Shown: positions 1 through 8,738, numbered from the stretch's first letter. The stretch: DNA of 64,000 bases from Arenibacter catalasegens (GCF_002909235.1 NZ_PHQQ01000025.1:1-64000), one strand, 5' to 3'. Notes: generated by a model from the sequence alone, not told the origin. Translations and numbers: made by a program.

Positions 1-95
1 CATTCCAAGGCTTCCTGACCATTTTTATCCGGCAAATCCAACCAAGGCCGGTTCTCCGAATGGCTCCGTAAAAACAACCTACTAGGGTCAATATC
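1..95 (-). other. possible coding remnant at window edge
   Basis: The minus strand is open from an in-frame TAA (plus-strand positions 96-98) to the left edge, about 31 codons, with no convincing start codon. The base composition is richer in G+C than the intergenic DNA that follows. I do not recognise the peptide. It could be the decayed start of a gene lying outside the window, or chance. No feature is visible from 96 to the start of the next gene. Confidence 0.15.
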
Positions 96-145
96 TTATA
101 CGTAGAGCACTTCTGCAACGGCCACCAACCATTAAAAGAACCATT

Positions 146-691
146 ATGAAATTTAACAAATTATTCTTGACAATCGCCATAACTATTGGAGTGTGCGTAT
201 CTAGTCAAAATGCATTTTCGCAAACTACAGAAATTGCGGTAGTGGATAGTACCTCCAAAACGGAAAATAGATTGAAATTTGGCTTTGGATTTGGACTAAG
301 TTTTGTTGGGGGCACCAATATTAGCTTAGCTCCCAATTTAATATATGCTGTAAGCAATAAAGTGAGTCTTGGTGGTGGAATCCAAGGGAGTTATTCCGCT
401 ATTAAGGATTTACAGAATACAACCACATTTGGGGCCAATGTAATAACCCAGTATAGGCCTATTAAACAATTGACTACTTTATTGGAATTTGCAGAATTAA
501 AAGTGTCCACCAAAACAGAAACCGACACTGGAAAAATCACTGATAATTATTGGGACTCAGCCTTGTTTGTTGGCTTAGGTTGGAATATTAATGAAAAAAT
601 ATCTGTAGGAGCAAAATATAATCTACTTTATAAGAAAGATGAAAGTGTTTATACCAGCCCTATACTACCGTTTGTAAATATTACTTTTTAA
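146..691 (+). CDS. small outer-membrane beta-barrel-like protein
   Basis: A 181-residue exported protein. Residues 1-25 form a signal peptide (Lys-rich start, hydrophobic core, cleavage likely after NAFSQ). The mature part alternates polar and hydrophobic residues in short Gly-rich strands (FGFGFGLSFVGG near residues 46-57) and ends in an aromatic residue (PFVNITF), as outer-membrane barrels recognised by the BAM machinery do. Size and strand count suggest an 8-stranded barrel. ATG 146 follows an A-rich stretch typical of flavobacterial start sites. No neighbour indicates a substrate. It could be any small porin-like or OmpW/OmpX-like protein; the exact family is not recognised. Confidence 0.6.
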   Translation: MKFNKLFLTIAITIGVCVSSQNAFSQTTEIAVVDSTSKTENRLKFGFGFGLSFVGGTNISLAPNLIYAVSNKVSLGGGIQGSYSAIKDLQNTTTFGANVITQYRPIKQLTTLLEFAELKVSTKTETDTGKITDNYWDSALFVGLGWNINEKISVGAKYNLLYKKDESVYTSPILPFVNITF

Positions 692-932
692 ATGGCTCAT
701 TACCACTCTATGTTTATCGAAACTTTAAGATGAAAGTATCATATTTGTTTTGAACTATGAGGTATACTTAAATTATTTAAAGGCACTAGCAACTTAATTC
801 CATTATGATTAGATGTAGGAATTATTTAACCGCAAACAAGAATGAATTAACTTAATTGTACTCGATATTAACATTTCTATAAGATTCATTTTTATTCTAA
901 GGATAAAATAGTACATAAATTGGAAAATCTAC

Positions 933-966
933 TTGTTTTAATAATAGATACCTCTCTATAATTTTG
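933..966 (+). promoter_or_regulatory. Bacteroidetes-type promoter of gene at 994
   Basis: TAATTTTG at 959-966 is an exact match to the Bacteroidetes -7 box TAnnTTTG. A TTG-containing -33 candidate begins at 933, about 22 bases upstream of it. The predicted transcription start near 971 lies downstream of the alternative TTG start at 964, so the ATG at 994 is preferred. Nothing else is visible in the gap 692-932. Confidence 0.5.
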
Positions 967-993
967 TACGTGTATTATTTAAAATACTTCGTT

Positions 994-1554
994 ATGAAAA
1001 ATATGAATTTTTATCCCAAGACTTGGCAAGTGGTTCCTCATATATCCGACAGGTACCAATTGGACTACGAAGGAAAATGTATAAAGGATTTGGTATTGCG
1101 CAATTCCTATTCCACGGATATGAAAGTGACGGAAATGTATTTGAACATTAATAGGTTTTCTGCCATAGATAATAAGGGGCAAGAGCATTTCATTAGTGAC
1201 TTCCCTGGTCAGGCTTCAATACCCATTAAAGGGATGCATACCGGTCTTTTTCTAAAATCTAAAAGTGTGCTTACTTTGGAGCCAGGTACTTATGTTGCAA
1301 TCCGATTTTATCTTGGTAAATCCGGTAACCGTATTATATATAGCGATCGCTTGGAAGAACGTGTGGACGGAATCAAATTCCTGGATTTTGAGATTGCGGA
1401 CGAACTTATCATAAAAGGGGATGAGTCGCCGGAAGCTATTCTCCGATTTGATTTTGTACCTTTTAATCGAGGTGGACTTTTTAAATGGATTGGACAATTG
1501 GTACAAGGGCCGACTGCCTTTACAGGAAAGCTCGTCAACTCCTTGAGTCACTAA
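994..1554 (+). CDS. hypothetical protein, 186 residues
   Basis: A cytoplasmic-looking protein of 186 residues with no signal peptide and no membrane segment. It has many beta-strand-like stretches in its first 140 residues and a Gly/Phe-rich tail (residues ~157-175, including GGLFKWIGQLVQGP). I do not recognise the family. The start at ATG 994 was chosen over an upstream TTG (964) because the matching -7 box at 959-966 would put the TTG at the transcription start. It is monocistronic: large gaps lie on both sides. Confidence 0.6.
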   Translation: MKNMNFYPKTWQVVPHISDRYQLDYEGKCIKDLVLRNSYSTDMKVTEMYLNINRFSAIDNKGQEHFISDFPGQASIPIKGMHTGLFLKSKSVLTLEPGTYVAIRFYLGKSGNRIIYSDRLEERVDGIKFLDFEIADELIIKGDESPEAILRFDFVPFNRGGLFKWIGQLVQGPTAFTGKLVNSLSH

Positions 1555-1761
1555 TGGAAATGAATTTAGGCTATGGCTTTACTGATTAAAGTGGCCAATT
1601 AATTTAAATTTTCTAGTAAAAAAAATTTTATAATAACAGGAGTGAAGACCTTCCAAGTCGAAATTGGAGGCAGAAAACACTGTAAATATTTCTCTGTAAT
1701 CAGAAAATAGCCTTTTTTATGGGGCTCAACTGAGTTCTAAAAATTAGAGGAAATAGAAAGT
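1555..1761. other. gene-free stretch
   Basis: No supported gene lies between 1555 and 2125. This part shows no recognisable RNA or coding signal. The 51-bp repeat with a hairpin follows at 1762. The DNA from 1813 to 2000 is AT-rich and loosely resembles, on the minus strand, the decayed coding fragment that flanks the second repeat copy at 4912-5030. Confidence 0.4.
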
Positions 1762-1812
1762 AAAGTCTACATAAGTTAACCCTCAAAACAAAGTTTTAAT
1801 GTTTTGAGGGTT
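1762..1812. repeat. 51-bp direct repeat with hairpin, copy 1
   Basis: This 51-bp sequence is identical to 4849-4899. Its second part is a perfect hairpin: AACCCTCAAAAC (1778-1789), 11-base loop, GTTTTGAGGGTT (1801-1812), followed by TTATTATTTT. It can act as a bidirectional terminator. Near the second copy there is also a shorter third echo of the arm. Identity over the core with diverged flanks suggests the end of a decayed mobile element or a small dispersed element. Confidence 0.75.
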
Positions 1813-2125
1813 TATTATTTTATAACAAGCTCTTCATTTGGGAATGGACCAACTACTTCTCAAGTCGATATTTGTTAATTTTTTCCTAATAAAAACAGGC
1901 GAAACCTTCCATTTTAAAAACAAACGAAATCTTCCTTAATTACAATTGCTCATATAAAGGTTCTGGAGCACAAGGTTTTAAGTTAAATAATCTAGTAGAC
2001 ATCCCAAAATAGTATAAAAATTTAGGAAAGACGTTAATAGTCCTATTTTCTAAAAGATGATAATTCTCATATTAGCCTCCTTTATATATCAGGAGTTTTG
2101 CATCACAATACTAAAGAATAATATT

Positions 2126-2710
2126 ATGATGAGATTCAATTTGAGCAGAATCGTAACAGGGGTTTTATTTGTGTTTTTACTTTTTAGCAACAGCCTTACG
2201 GCTCAAAAGTACTATGTATTAAATGGGGAATCGTCCTTATTAGTACTAGGTACTTCAAGTTTACACGATTGGGAAATAAATGCAGAAAACCAGTCGGGAG
2301 TCTTGATATTTAAAAATACTGAGACCGGGGAATTGGAACAGCTAAGTCTAGAGGTAGATTCTGAAAGCTTAAAAAGCGGAAAGTCTTCTATGGACAAAAA
2401 CACCTACAAGGCATTAAAGACCAAGACACATAAAAAAATTGTCTTCCAACTGGTAGAAGTTAAAGAAGTAAAACCCAACGGTAACGGGAAATTCAAAGTA
2501 AATGCTCTTGGAGACCTGACAATTTCCGGCGTAAAAAAAGCTATTTCCCTGGATTTGGAAATGACATTGACAGGCAATAAGGTAACCCTTACGGGAGTAA
2601 AGAAATTAAAAATGACCGATTACAAAATTGACCCGCCCAAAGCATTACTGGGAACTATAACCACAGGTGACGACATCACTATAAAATTTAATACAGTCTT
2701 AACTAAATAG
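2126..2710 (+). CDS. YceI-like periplasmic lipid-binding-fold protein
   Basis: A 194-residue exported protein of the YceI family. These are lipocalin-like barrels that bind isoprenoid-type lipids or participate in periplasmic redox and stress processes; many members lack a known ligand. Residues 1-26 form a signal peptide ending in LTAQ. The body carries the family pattern S-SLHDW-I-A-N-SG early on, then SM-KNTYKALKTKTH, and the closing DDITIKFNTVL strand. ATG 2126 is preferred over an upstream ATG at 2057, which would add 23 hydrophobic residues before the signal peptide. It is probably co-transcribed with the porin 26 bp downstream. A second YceI-like gene follows the porin. Confidence 0.8.
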   Translation: MMRFNLSRIVTGVLFVFLLFSNSLTAQKYYVLNGESSLLVLGTSSLHDWEINAENQSGVLIFKNTETGELEQLSLEVDSESLKSGKSSMDKNTYKALKTKTHKKIVFQLVEVKEVKPNGNGKFKVNALGDLTISGVKKAISLDLEMTLTGNKVTLTGVKKLKMTDYKIDPPKALLGTITTGDDITIKFNTVLTK

Positions 2711-2736
2711 AATTATTATCAATTAAATATACGAAT

Positions 2737-4005
2737 ATGACATCATTTCTTAAAAATGTAATTTGTGCAACACTAGTAGTAACAGGAATAGGTCTAAATG
2801 CACAGGACCGTAAACTGGATAATTTCAGACAACCCGATAAAAGTGGGATCAATGTATTTGAAGCACCAAAGGATACAGTTTCTGTTTTCGATGGGGTGAA
2901 AGTAAGAATAGGAGGGTCATCCACCCTGCAATATCAGGCCGTAGATCATAGCAATTCAGGGGCTGTAGTCCTTAAGGATATCGGTTATAATTTTAATTTG
3001 GCTACCGCTAACTTAGATCTTGATGTTGCTTTGTATGATGGGATAAGAATGCACTTGAGAACATATTTGTCCTCAAGACACCATCCTGAACCTTATGTTA
3101 AGGGAGGGTACTTCCAAATAGACAAGCTGGATTTTATCCGTGAAGGATTTATGGAAAATGTTATGCAGTATGTAACTATTAAGATTGGGCATATGGAGAA
3201 TAACTATGGGGACGCTCATTTTAGGAGAACAGATAATGCCCAGGCCATGTACAATCCTTTTGTAGGTAACTTGATCATGGATGCCTTTACCACAGAGGTA
3301 GGAGGGGAAGTATATTTCCGTAAAAATGGATTTATAAGTATGTTAGGTATTGCAAATGGTAAATTAAATCAGGCGGTCAACAAAACCGACGGATCAACTG
3401 GTGGTGCCTCCTTCTTGGCAAAATTGGGATACGACAAACAAGCCAATGACGATTTAAGATATCGGATCATGGGGTCTGTTTATACCACAGGTTATGTGCC
3501 AAATTCATATTTGTACAGTGCAGACCGTGCTGGATCTAGGTACTATTTTGTTATGGAAGATGAAACTGCTTCCACCAGCGGTAATTTCAGGTCAGGAAGG
3601 TATAATCCTAACATGAGGAACCAAGTAACAGCCGTTATGATCAATCCATTTGTAAAATATAGGGGATTGGAGTTTTTCGGAACTTTTGAGCATACAAGTG
3701 GAAAAGCCGATATTGAAACTTCCAACAGAACGGCAACTCAATACGCCGGGGAATTGATCTACAGATTTGGGAAAGATGAAAATTTATATTTGGGAGGTAG
3801 GTATAATATGGTAAATGCGGAGGAAAGCACTGGGGATGACATTGATATCTCAAGATTTCAATTGGGAGCAGGATGGTTTATGACGAAAAATATCCTCGCC
3901 AAAGTAGAATATGTAAACCAACAGTATGATGATTTCCCAACAACAAGTATCTTAAATGACGGCGAATTTAAAGGATTGATGCTAGAAGCGGTAATTAGTT
4001 TCTAA
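2737..4005 (+). CDS. outer-membrane porin-like barrel
   Basis: A 422-residue exported protein with signal peptide 1-22 (ending LNAQ) and a long run of beta-strands ending in EAVISF, with a terminal Phe as in outer-membrane barrels. Regions such as the aromatic-rich strands at residues ~140-160 and the closing FGTFEHTSGKAD to YLGGRYNMV section resemble phosphate-selective or general porins of Bacteroidetes. It lies between two YceI-like genes in the same direction and ends before a strong hairpin at 4044-4085. The arrangement suggests a small envelope unit in which the porin admits a solute handled by the YceI proteins, but no substrate can be read from the sequence. Confidence 0.75.
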   Translation: MTSFLKNVICATLVVTGIGLNAQDRKLDNFRQPDKSGINVFEAPKDTVSVFDGVKVRIGGSSTLQYQAVDHSNSGAVVLKDIGYNFNLATANLDLDVALYDGIRMHLRTYLSSRHHPEPYVKGGYFQIDKLDFIREGFMENVMQYVTIKIGHMENNYGDAHFRRTDNAQAMYNPFVGNLIMDAFTTEVGGEVYFRKNGFISMLGIANGKLNQAVNKTDGSTGGASFLAKLGYDKQANDDLRYRIMGSVYTTGYVPNSYLYSADRAGSRYYFVMEDETASTSGNFRSGRYNPNMRNQVTAVMINPFVKYRGLEFFGTFEHTSGKADIETSNRTATQYAGELIYRFGKDENLYLGGRYNMVNAEESTGDDIDISRFQLGAGWFMTKNILAKVEYVNQQYDDFPTTSILNDGEFKGLMLEAVISF

Positions 4006-4043
4006 GTATTATAGAGTCTATCCTAAGACTTAAATGATATTAT

Positions 4044-4085
4044 AGTTTGCCCGGGCACAAGAGTGTAATATGGCTCGGGCAAACT
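4044..4085 (+). terminator. hairpin terminator after porin gene
   Basis: AGTTTGCCCGGGC (4044-4056) pairs with GCTCGGGCAAACT (4073-4085) over 13 bp with a single G-T wobble and a 16-base loop. It lies 39 bp after the porin stop codon. The U tract is weak (TTTAAAA follows), so it may also act as an mRNA-stabilising stem that separates expression of the porin from the next gene. Confidence 0.6.
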
Positions 4086-4120
4086 TTAAAAAGCAAATGA
4101 CAAACTCCTAAATACAGATA

Positions 4121-4705
4121 ATGAAAAAAGTATTGGGCTTTACTACAATTTTTTTATTACTTGCTTTTAATTTCAAGGACTCCCCTGTTAACGATTCGGT
4201 AGTTACTATTGCACCTGAAAGTAGCTTGACGATTTCGGGGACTACCAATATAAATTCCTTTAGTTGTGCTTTTGACATTGATAGAATAAAGGAATCTATT
4301 CCTGTTCATTATGAGAATATTGGTGGGAAATATATTTTTAAAAAGGCTGCTTTGGTATTGAACAACATGGGTTTTGACTGTGGTAGTAGAGGAATAAATA
4401 GGGATTTCAACGAACTTTTACAATCTGGAGATTACCCGCAGATATTGTTAAAACTAAAGGAAATTGATGGGAACATACTACAAGATTCATCATTAAACGC
4501 GGGAGTAGAAATTAAGATTGCGGGAAAAACCAATACCTACAAAATTCCAGTATCCATGGACGAAAATAAAACTACATGTGTTTCAGGTGCATTAAAAATA
4601 AGTTTGGGCGACTTTAAACTCAAAGCACCAACAAAAGCTTTAGGCCTTATTGTGGTCCATGACTCCATTACTATTAATTTTGATTTGGTATTACAAATGA
4701 ACTAG
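4121..4705 (+). CDS. second YceI-like exported protein
   Basis: A 194-residue protein with an N-terminal hydrophobic export segment (residues 1-18, MKKVLGFTTIFLLLAFNF) and a YceI-like body: S-LTISGTTNINSF near residue 35, the middle section with RDFNELLQSGDYPQI (the family's small-displacement motif), and a final HDSITINFDLVL strand. It is more diverged than the copy at 2126. The two differ over most of their length, so this is an old paralogue rather than a recent duplication. It shares direction with the porin but is separated from it by the hairpin. Confidence 0.7.
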   Translation: MKKVLGFTTIFLLLAFNFKDSPVNDSVVTIAPESSLTISGTTNINSFSCAFDIDRIKESIPVHYENIGGKYIFKKAALVLNNMGFDCGSRGINRDFNELLQSGDYPQILLKLKEIDGNILQDSSLNAGVEIKIAGKTNTYKIPVSMDENKTTCVSGALKISLGDFKLKAPTKALGLIVVHDSITINFDLVLQMN

Positions 4706-4848
4706 AATACTTTATCTACTAATCGCCCAAAGAAAAAAAATGTATAGATAAGTTCCATGTTCCAATGGAGTCACTTTTATTCCCATTTCTCAGATATGTA
4801 TTTACAACTTTTATAACCATTGGTGAGGACTGCAAAAGTTAACCCTCA

Positions 4849-4899
4849 AAAGTCTACATAAGTTAACCCTCAAAACAAAGTTTTAATGTTTTGAGGGTT
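4849..4899. repeat. 51-bp direct repeat with hairpin, copy 2
   Basis: Identical to 1762-1812. The hairpin arms are AACCCTCAAAAC (4865-4876) and GTTTTGAGGGTT (4888-4899). Immediately upstream, AAAAGTTAACCCTCAAAAG (4834-4852) repeats the left arm once more. On the minus strand the hairpin sits directly after the stop codon of a decayed coding fragment (4912-5030), where it would serve as that gene's terminator. Confidence 0.75.
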
Positions 4900-4911
4900 A
4901 TGTAATTATTA

Positions 4912-5030
4912 TCAAATTGGTTGGAATGGAACAAATACCTTCGTGCCGTCGGGTAACTGATATATATCATTGTTAATCCACCACGATTGCCGAACTTTGA
5001 TAATTGGTCTTATCCTAAAATTGTCAACTA
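4912..5030 (-). pseudogene. decayed C-terminal gene fragment next to repeat
   Basis: Read on the minus strand, this stretch encodes a plausible protein tail without a start, ending in QLPDGTKVFVPFQPI followed by three stop codons in a row. The identical repeat hairpin follows it. At the other repeat copy the equivalent minus-strand DNA (about 1830-1880) shows a weaker, frameshifted version of the same tail (AAGTAGTTGGTCCATTC against AAGGTATTTGTTCCATTC). Together they look like two remnants of one element, possibly a transposase-type gene with its terminator. I cannot name the family. Confidence 0.35.
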
Positions 5031-5034
5031 AAAA

Positions 5035-6453
5035 GTGAGCATGTGGACAGTAATTTTTTTTAGTCTTTATTTATTAATCGCCATATCCATCATTATAAGT
5101 ATCCTTTTGCATGGTGCCAAACCCTCTAAAAGTCTGGCTTGGCTTTTGGCCATTTTCACTATTCCTGTTGGTGGTATGTTTTTATATCTTCTTCTGGGAA
5201 GAAACCGCAGAAAGAATAAGCTGTTGAAATTAAAAAAGAAGGCGTTCCTAAACTTGCCAGAACCCTTAATGCAACATACTGCATCTATGAGCGGGAAGTA
5301 CCGTAAACTAATGACCTTGGTTTACCGTAATTCACATTTTCCTCCCACGGAATACAATGAACTTGGATTGTTAAAAGATGGAAAAACAACCTTCGAATCT
5401 ATTTTCGAAGCTTTGGAAAATGCCCAATACCGTATACATCTTCAATATTATATTTTTGAGGAAGGAGAACTTACAAATCGGTTACTACTTCTCTTTGAAC
5501 GTAAAATTGCACAAGGGGTAGAGGTTAGAATGATTTATGATGGTGTGGGTAGCTTTTCCTTGAGCAAGGCCTATTTAAAGAAATTGATGGCGGTTGGGGT
5601 AGCGGTTTATCCATTTCTCCCTTTTAAGTTCGGGCGTTTTTTTTCATCCTTAAATTATCGAAACCATCGCAAGATCATAGTAGTAGATGGCATAGTGGCG
5701 TTTACAGGAGGAATAAATGTATCGGACAAATACCTGAAAGGAGATGTAGAATTGGGCAATTGGCACGACATGCATTTGAGGCTCGAAGGTACGGCAGCAA
5801 GTCATTTGGATTTTGTATTTGCAATGGACTGGTACCTGGTTTGCCAAAAGACCATATCATTACTACCCTTGGATCTACATTTGGATACCGATGGGCAAAA
5901 TGTAGGAAAACTGGTCCAGATTGTATCCGGGGGTCCAGATGATGATTTTCCATCCTTGGAACAGACTTATTTTACAATTATAAATAAGGCGAAAGATTAC
6001 CTTTTTATTACGAATCCTTATGTTATTCCCGGACATGCCATTATGCAGGCCTTACAGACTGCTGCATTGGGAGGTGTGGATATACGATTGATGGTTTCTG
6101 AGAATGCCGATAACAAAATAGTAAGCTGGAGTGTACGGTCTTATTTTGAGCTTATGCTTAAATCGGGTATAAAGATCTATTTATTTCCTGACGGATTTTT
6201 ACACAGTAAGATTATGGTAAGCGATGATGCCATTACTACTATAGGTACAGCCAATTTGGATGATAGGAGCTTTGAACAGAACTATGAAGTGAATGCCATT
6301 GTTTATGATGAGCCATTTGCGAAATTGTTGAAAGACGATTTTCTAAAAGACGCTAAACTTAGTAAGATGCTCACCTATGAAGAATACCTTCAAAGACCTT
6401 GGGGAGAAAAACTAAAGGAAGGTTTTGGTAAGGTTTTTAGTCCTTTGTTATGA
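5035..6453 (+). CDS. cls: cardiolipin synthase (phospholipase D family)
   Basis: A 472-residue membrane enzyme that joins two phosphatidylglycerol molecules into cardiolipin and glycerol. Two N-terminal membrane segments (residues ~4-26 and ~34-56) match the PLDc_N anchor. Both HxKxxxxD catalytic motifs are intact: H211-R-K213 with D218, followed by FTGGIN, and H390-S-K392 with D397, followed by IGTANLDDRS. The length is normal for bacterial Cls. Translation may start at GTG 5035 or at the ATG two codons later. The gene runs tail-to-tail into a lactate dehydrogenase gene, overlapping by 6 bp. No Fnr-like site is seen upstream. Confidence 0.93.
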   Translation: MSMWTVIFFSLYLLIAISIIISILLHGAKPSKSLAWLLAIFTIPVGGMFLYLLLGRNRRKNKLLKLKKKAFLNLPEPLMQHTASMSGKYRKLMTLVYRNSHFPPTEYNELGLLKDGKTTFESIFEALENAQYRIHLQYYIFEEGELTNRLLLLFERKIAQGVEVRMIYDGVGSFSLSKAYLKKLMAVGVAVYPFLPFKFGRFFSSLNYRNHRKIIVVDGIVAFTGGINVSDKYLKGDVELGNWHDMHLRLEGTAASHLDFVFAMDWYLVCQKTISLLPLDLHLDTDGQNVGKLVQIVSGGPDDDFPSLEQTYFTIINKAKDYLFITNPYVIPGHAIMQALQTAALGGVDIRLMVSENADNKIVSWSVRSYFELMLKSGIKIYLFPDGFLHSKIMVSDDAITTIGTANLDDRSFEQNYEVNAIVYDEPFAKLLKDDFLKDAKLSKMLTYEEYLQRPWGEKLKEGFGKVFSPLL

Positions 6454-7455
6454 ACTGATAATCTCAAGACCTAATTCGTTTTTACATACTTTGCCTGCTT
6501 CCCAACTATTAAGATTCTCAAAAGTAACCTCGGCTATATTGGTCAAAGCTTCCTTGGTTATGAAACCTTGATGCGGTGTAAGTAATACATTGGGTAATGA
6601 CAATAATGTTTTTAATTGTTCATCTTTGATCCCTGTAACGGAATTGTCCCTAAAGAAGGTCCCCTTTTCCTTTTCATATACATCCGTACAGTATCCCCCG
6701 ATTTTATTGTTCTCTAAAGCGATGATTAATTCCTTGGTTTCTACTAGAGCTCCCCGTGCCGTGTTGATCAGAATAACCTCTGCTTTCATGAGATCCAGTT
6801 TTTGTTTATCCATCATTAAATGATTTTCTTGGGTAAGCGGAATATGAAGGCTAATAATATCCGATTTTTCGCATAAGTTCTCCAATGAAGTGTAGGTAAG
6901 ATCGTATAATTGAACCAGTCTGTAATCCGGTTTAATATCGTTGGCCAAAATTTCACACCCAAAACCATGCATTATCTTGGCCATAATACTGCCAATTCTG
7001 CCTGTTCCGATGATACCTACGGTCTTTCCGTTTAAATTGAATCCCATAAGATTGTTTTGCAGAAAATTATAGGAATGTACCTGCCTATCGGCCCATATTA
7101 TCTTTCGATTAAGTGCTTGTAATAGTGCTACGGCATGTTCGGCAATGGAGTGGGGGGAATAATCAGGCACATTGGCAACCTTAAATCCGTATTTTTTTGC
7201 CGTTTTTAGATGCACGTTGTTATGCCCGGCCGAACGCAAAGTAATATAACGCACACCCAAATCCCATAATTTTTCTAGAGTAAGTGACGAGGCATCATCT
7301 CCTGAGAATATGGAAATTGCCTTATGACCAACTGCTTGGATTGCAGTTTCAGAGTCTAGGGCATCTGCGGTATAGGATACCTTGTGAGCATTCTTATTGG
7401 CGCTAATTAAAAAAGGGATTTCAAAATTTTTAGCACTATAGACCAGTAATTTCAT
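6448..7455 (-). CDS. ldhA: D-lactate dehydrogenase family (2-hydroxyacid dehydrogenase)
   Basis: A 335-residue NAD-dependent D-2-hydroxyacid dehydrogenase, most likely reducing pyruvate to D-lactate. The Rossmann motif is GTGRIG (150-155). The catalytic triad is visible as R234 (NTARGA), E263 (in DVYEKE) and H295 (LTPHQGF), almost the numbering of E. coli LdhA (R235, E264, H296). The start overlaps the end of the upstream lipoprotein gene by 20 bp, so the two are co-translated from the promoter at 8194-8236, which carries an Fnr-like site. A second copy lies at 45685-46674, also behind such a site. Control by the site fits a role in redox balancing when respiration is limited. Confidence 0.88.
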   Translation of the reverse strand: MKLLVYSAKNFEIPFLISANKNAHKVSYTADALDSETAIQAVGHKAISIFSGDDASSLTLEKLWDLGVRYITLRSAGHNNVHLKTAKKYGFKVANVPDYSPHSIAEHAVALLQALNRKIIWADRQVHSYNFLQNNLMGFNLNGKTVGIIGTGRIGSIMAKIMHGFGCEILANDIKPDYRLVQLYDLTYTSLENLCEKSDIISLHIPLTQENHLMMDKQKLDLMKAEVILINTARGALVETKELIIALENNKIGGYCTDVYEKEKGTFFRDNSVTGIKDEQLKTLLSLPNVLLTPHQGFITKEALTNIAEVTFENLNSWEAGKVCKNELGLEIISS

Positions 7456-8092
7456 TTTTTTCTTCTTTCATGAAAATTAAATCTTGGTCTTCCATGGCCA
7501 ATACAACAAGCTTTATGTAATCTTTAATCGTTTTTTGGATGTTTTTGGGATCTGCGATATCTATACTACCTCTCCAAATCATTGATCTCTCCTTGCCCTC
7601 GCAGATGCAATATAAAGTGGTTTCAGCGTGGTAGACGGTAAATTTATCATAGTATCCCTGATCATAATAAATGTCTTGGTTGTTTAGATAATCATCATTG
7701 AATCTGCCTTGGTAATTATTCCATCTGGAAATGGATTTTAAAAAACTCTGCCTGTCCTCCGAACCGGTAATTTTAGTAAAAAGTATGGCATCAAAATCTT
7801 TGTCCAGTAAACTTTGTTCCACATCGTCAAGTTCTTTTTCCGTTTTTCTTGAATCGGTAAAGGAGACGTCAAAAACATCAAGACTACGCATGGCTTCAAC
7901 ATTCCTTTTGCTAAACTCATTCTGTAGGTTTGTCTCGAAATCTACCCTGGCTTCAGGGTTTTGGGCCATGCCTACAATCAAAACTTTATTGGCATGGAAA
8001 AGTACAATATCGGGGTTTTTCCAATTTTCTACCAAACTTGTAGAGGTGCAGCCTGTTAGAAGTATTGCGAGTAAAATAAATGCTTTTTTCAT
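7436..8092 (-). CDS. lipoprotein, DUF4136-like
   Basis: A 218-residue lipoprotein with a signal peptide and lipobox LTGC (Cys15). The mature part begins with a W-K-P segment (VENWKNPDI), then KVLIVGMAQNPEARVDFE, a pattern seen in short periplasmic lipoproteins annotated as DUF4136 or similar. The function is unknown. It is the first gene of a two-gene unit with the lactate dehydrogenase, whose start codon lies inside this gene, so its presence upstream of a cytoplasmic enzyme is probably regulatory convenience rather than shared chemistry. The family assignment is tentative; the lipobox is clear. Confidence 0.65.
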   Translation of the reverse strand: MKKAFILLAILLTGCTSTSLVENWKNPDIVLFHANKVLIVGMAQNPEARVDFETNLQNEFSKRNVEAMRSLDVFDVSFTDSRKTEKELDDVEQSLLDKDFDAILFTKITGSEDRQSFLKSISRWNNYQGRFNDDYLNNQDIYYDQGYYDKFTVYHAETTLYCICEGKERSMIWRGSIDIADPKNIQKTIKDYIKLVVLAMEDQDLIFMKEEKNEITGL

Positions 8093-8193
8093 AATGTAAT
8101 TTTTATTGGAATAATAGATGTATTATTTTCCAAGAGAACCAGGTAATAATTATTAATACGCTTTTAATTATTAATTAATATATGGAATGGTGG

Positions 8194-8236
8194 TGAAGAT
8201 AACCGATGTGGTGAAGAAAAAATATGACGTTGGTCA
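8194..8236 (-). promoter_or_regulatory. Fnr-like site and -7 box for lipoprotein-ldhA
   Basis: TGACGTTGGTCA at 8225-8236 matches TGAY-N4-RTCA. On the minus strand TATCTTCA (8201-8194), a two-mismatch version of TAnnTTTG, ends 36.5 bp from the dyad centre. The start codon is 133 bp from the site, giving a leader of about 100 bases. Confidence 0.65.
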
Positions 8237-8248
8237 GTTAGATCATTA

Positions 8249-8653
8249 TTACCCTTCCGAGCTGCGCGTTTTTAAGATGCCTCCGGCATAATTGAAGATT
8301 TCTGATTTAAGATTTTGAAAATGTTCGAGGCACTCGTCCACTTCGGCCTGCAATTTATCACTTCTTTTGTTATCGTCTGAACCAAGAGTAGGGGTGGTAC
8401 GGTCCCAATCGCCTCCCAAATCGTTTTCGTGGATGGATATAGCGGTTTTTATCTCTTGACTTCTTATATTCAGGCTCTCAATGCGGGTCCCATAGTTTTG
8501 AATCCGTTCAAACAGGTTAGGGGTGTTGGTCTTAAAAGCACTGGATTGTAATAACCGGGTTATAAATAAAATTTCATCTTCCATAAACTGAAGGTGTGAT
8601 TTCCATTGCTGGATTCTCCAATGTAATTGGGCCAATTGTTCCTCTTTATCCAT
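8249..8653 (-). CDS. small helical protein, family member A
   Basis: A 134-residue, highly charged, all-helical protein without signal or membrane segment. It belongs to a family with two further members in this window (34465-34863 and 38090-38476). Shared positions include an early LH, then W-x(3)-L-x-F-x(2)-DE-x(2)-F, a middle helix, and a late I-x(2)-HE-x(2)-L. In this copy they read LHWRIQQWKSHLQFMEDEILF and AISIHENDL. The conserved acidic and His residues on helices would suit a metal-binding or ferritin-like bundle, but this is a guess. A degenerate Fnr-like site with a good -7 box lies upstream. Confidence 0.7.
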   Translation of the reverse strand: MDKEEQLAQLHWRIQQWKSHLQFMEDEILFITRLLQSSAFKTNTPNLFERIQNYGTRIESLNIRSQEIKTAISIHENDLGGDWDRTTPTLGSDDNKRSDKLQAEVDECLEHFQNLKSEIFNYAGGILKTRSSEG

Positions 8654-8688
8654 TATTATTTTAATTTTTATTTACGCTGGCTTTTGAG

Positions 8689-8731
8689 TAAAGTTAGCTA
8701 CTATGAAAAAAGTAAGCAATGAGATTTGTCA
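8689..8731 (-). promoter_or_regulatory. degenerate Fnr-like site and -7 box for small helical protein
   Basis: TGAGATTTGTCA at 8720-8731 differs from TGAY-N4-RTCA at one position. TAACTTTA on the minus strand (8696-8689), one mismatch from TAnnTTTG, ends exactly 36.5 bp from the centre, which argues that the site is real. Confidence 0.5.
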
Positions 8732-8738
8732 TCTCCTT

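Noticed and set aside
5001-5020. TTTGATAATTGGTCTTA before cls as an Fnr-like site
   Set aside because: The half-site spacing is wrong and the right half ends in GTCT, not RTCA.
5760-5942. Open frame inside cls in another phase
   Set aside because: It lies wholly within an intact gene with both catalytic motifs and has no features of its own.
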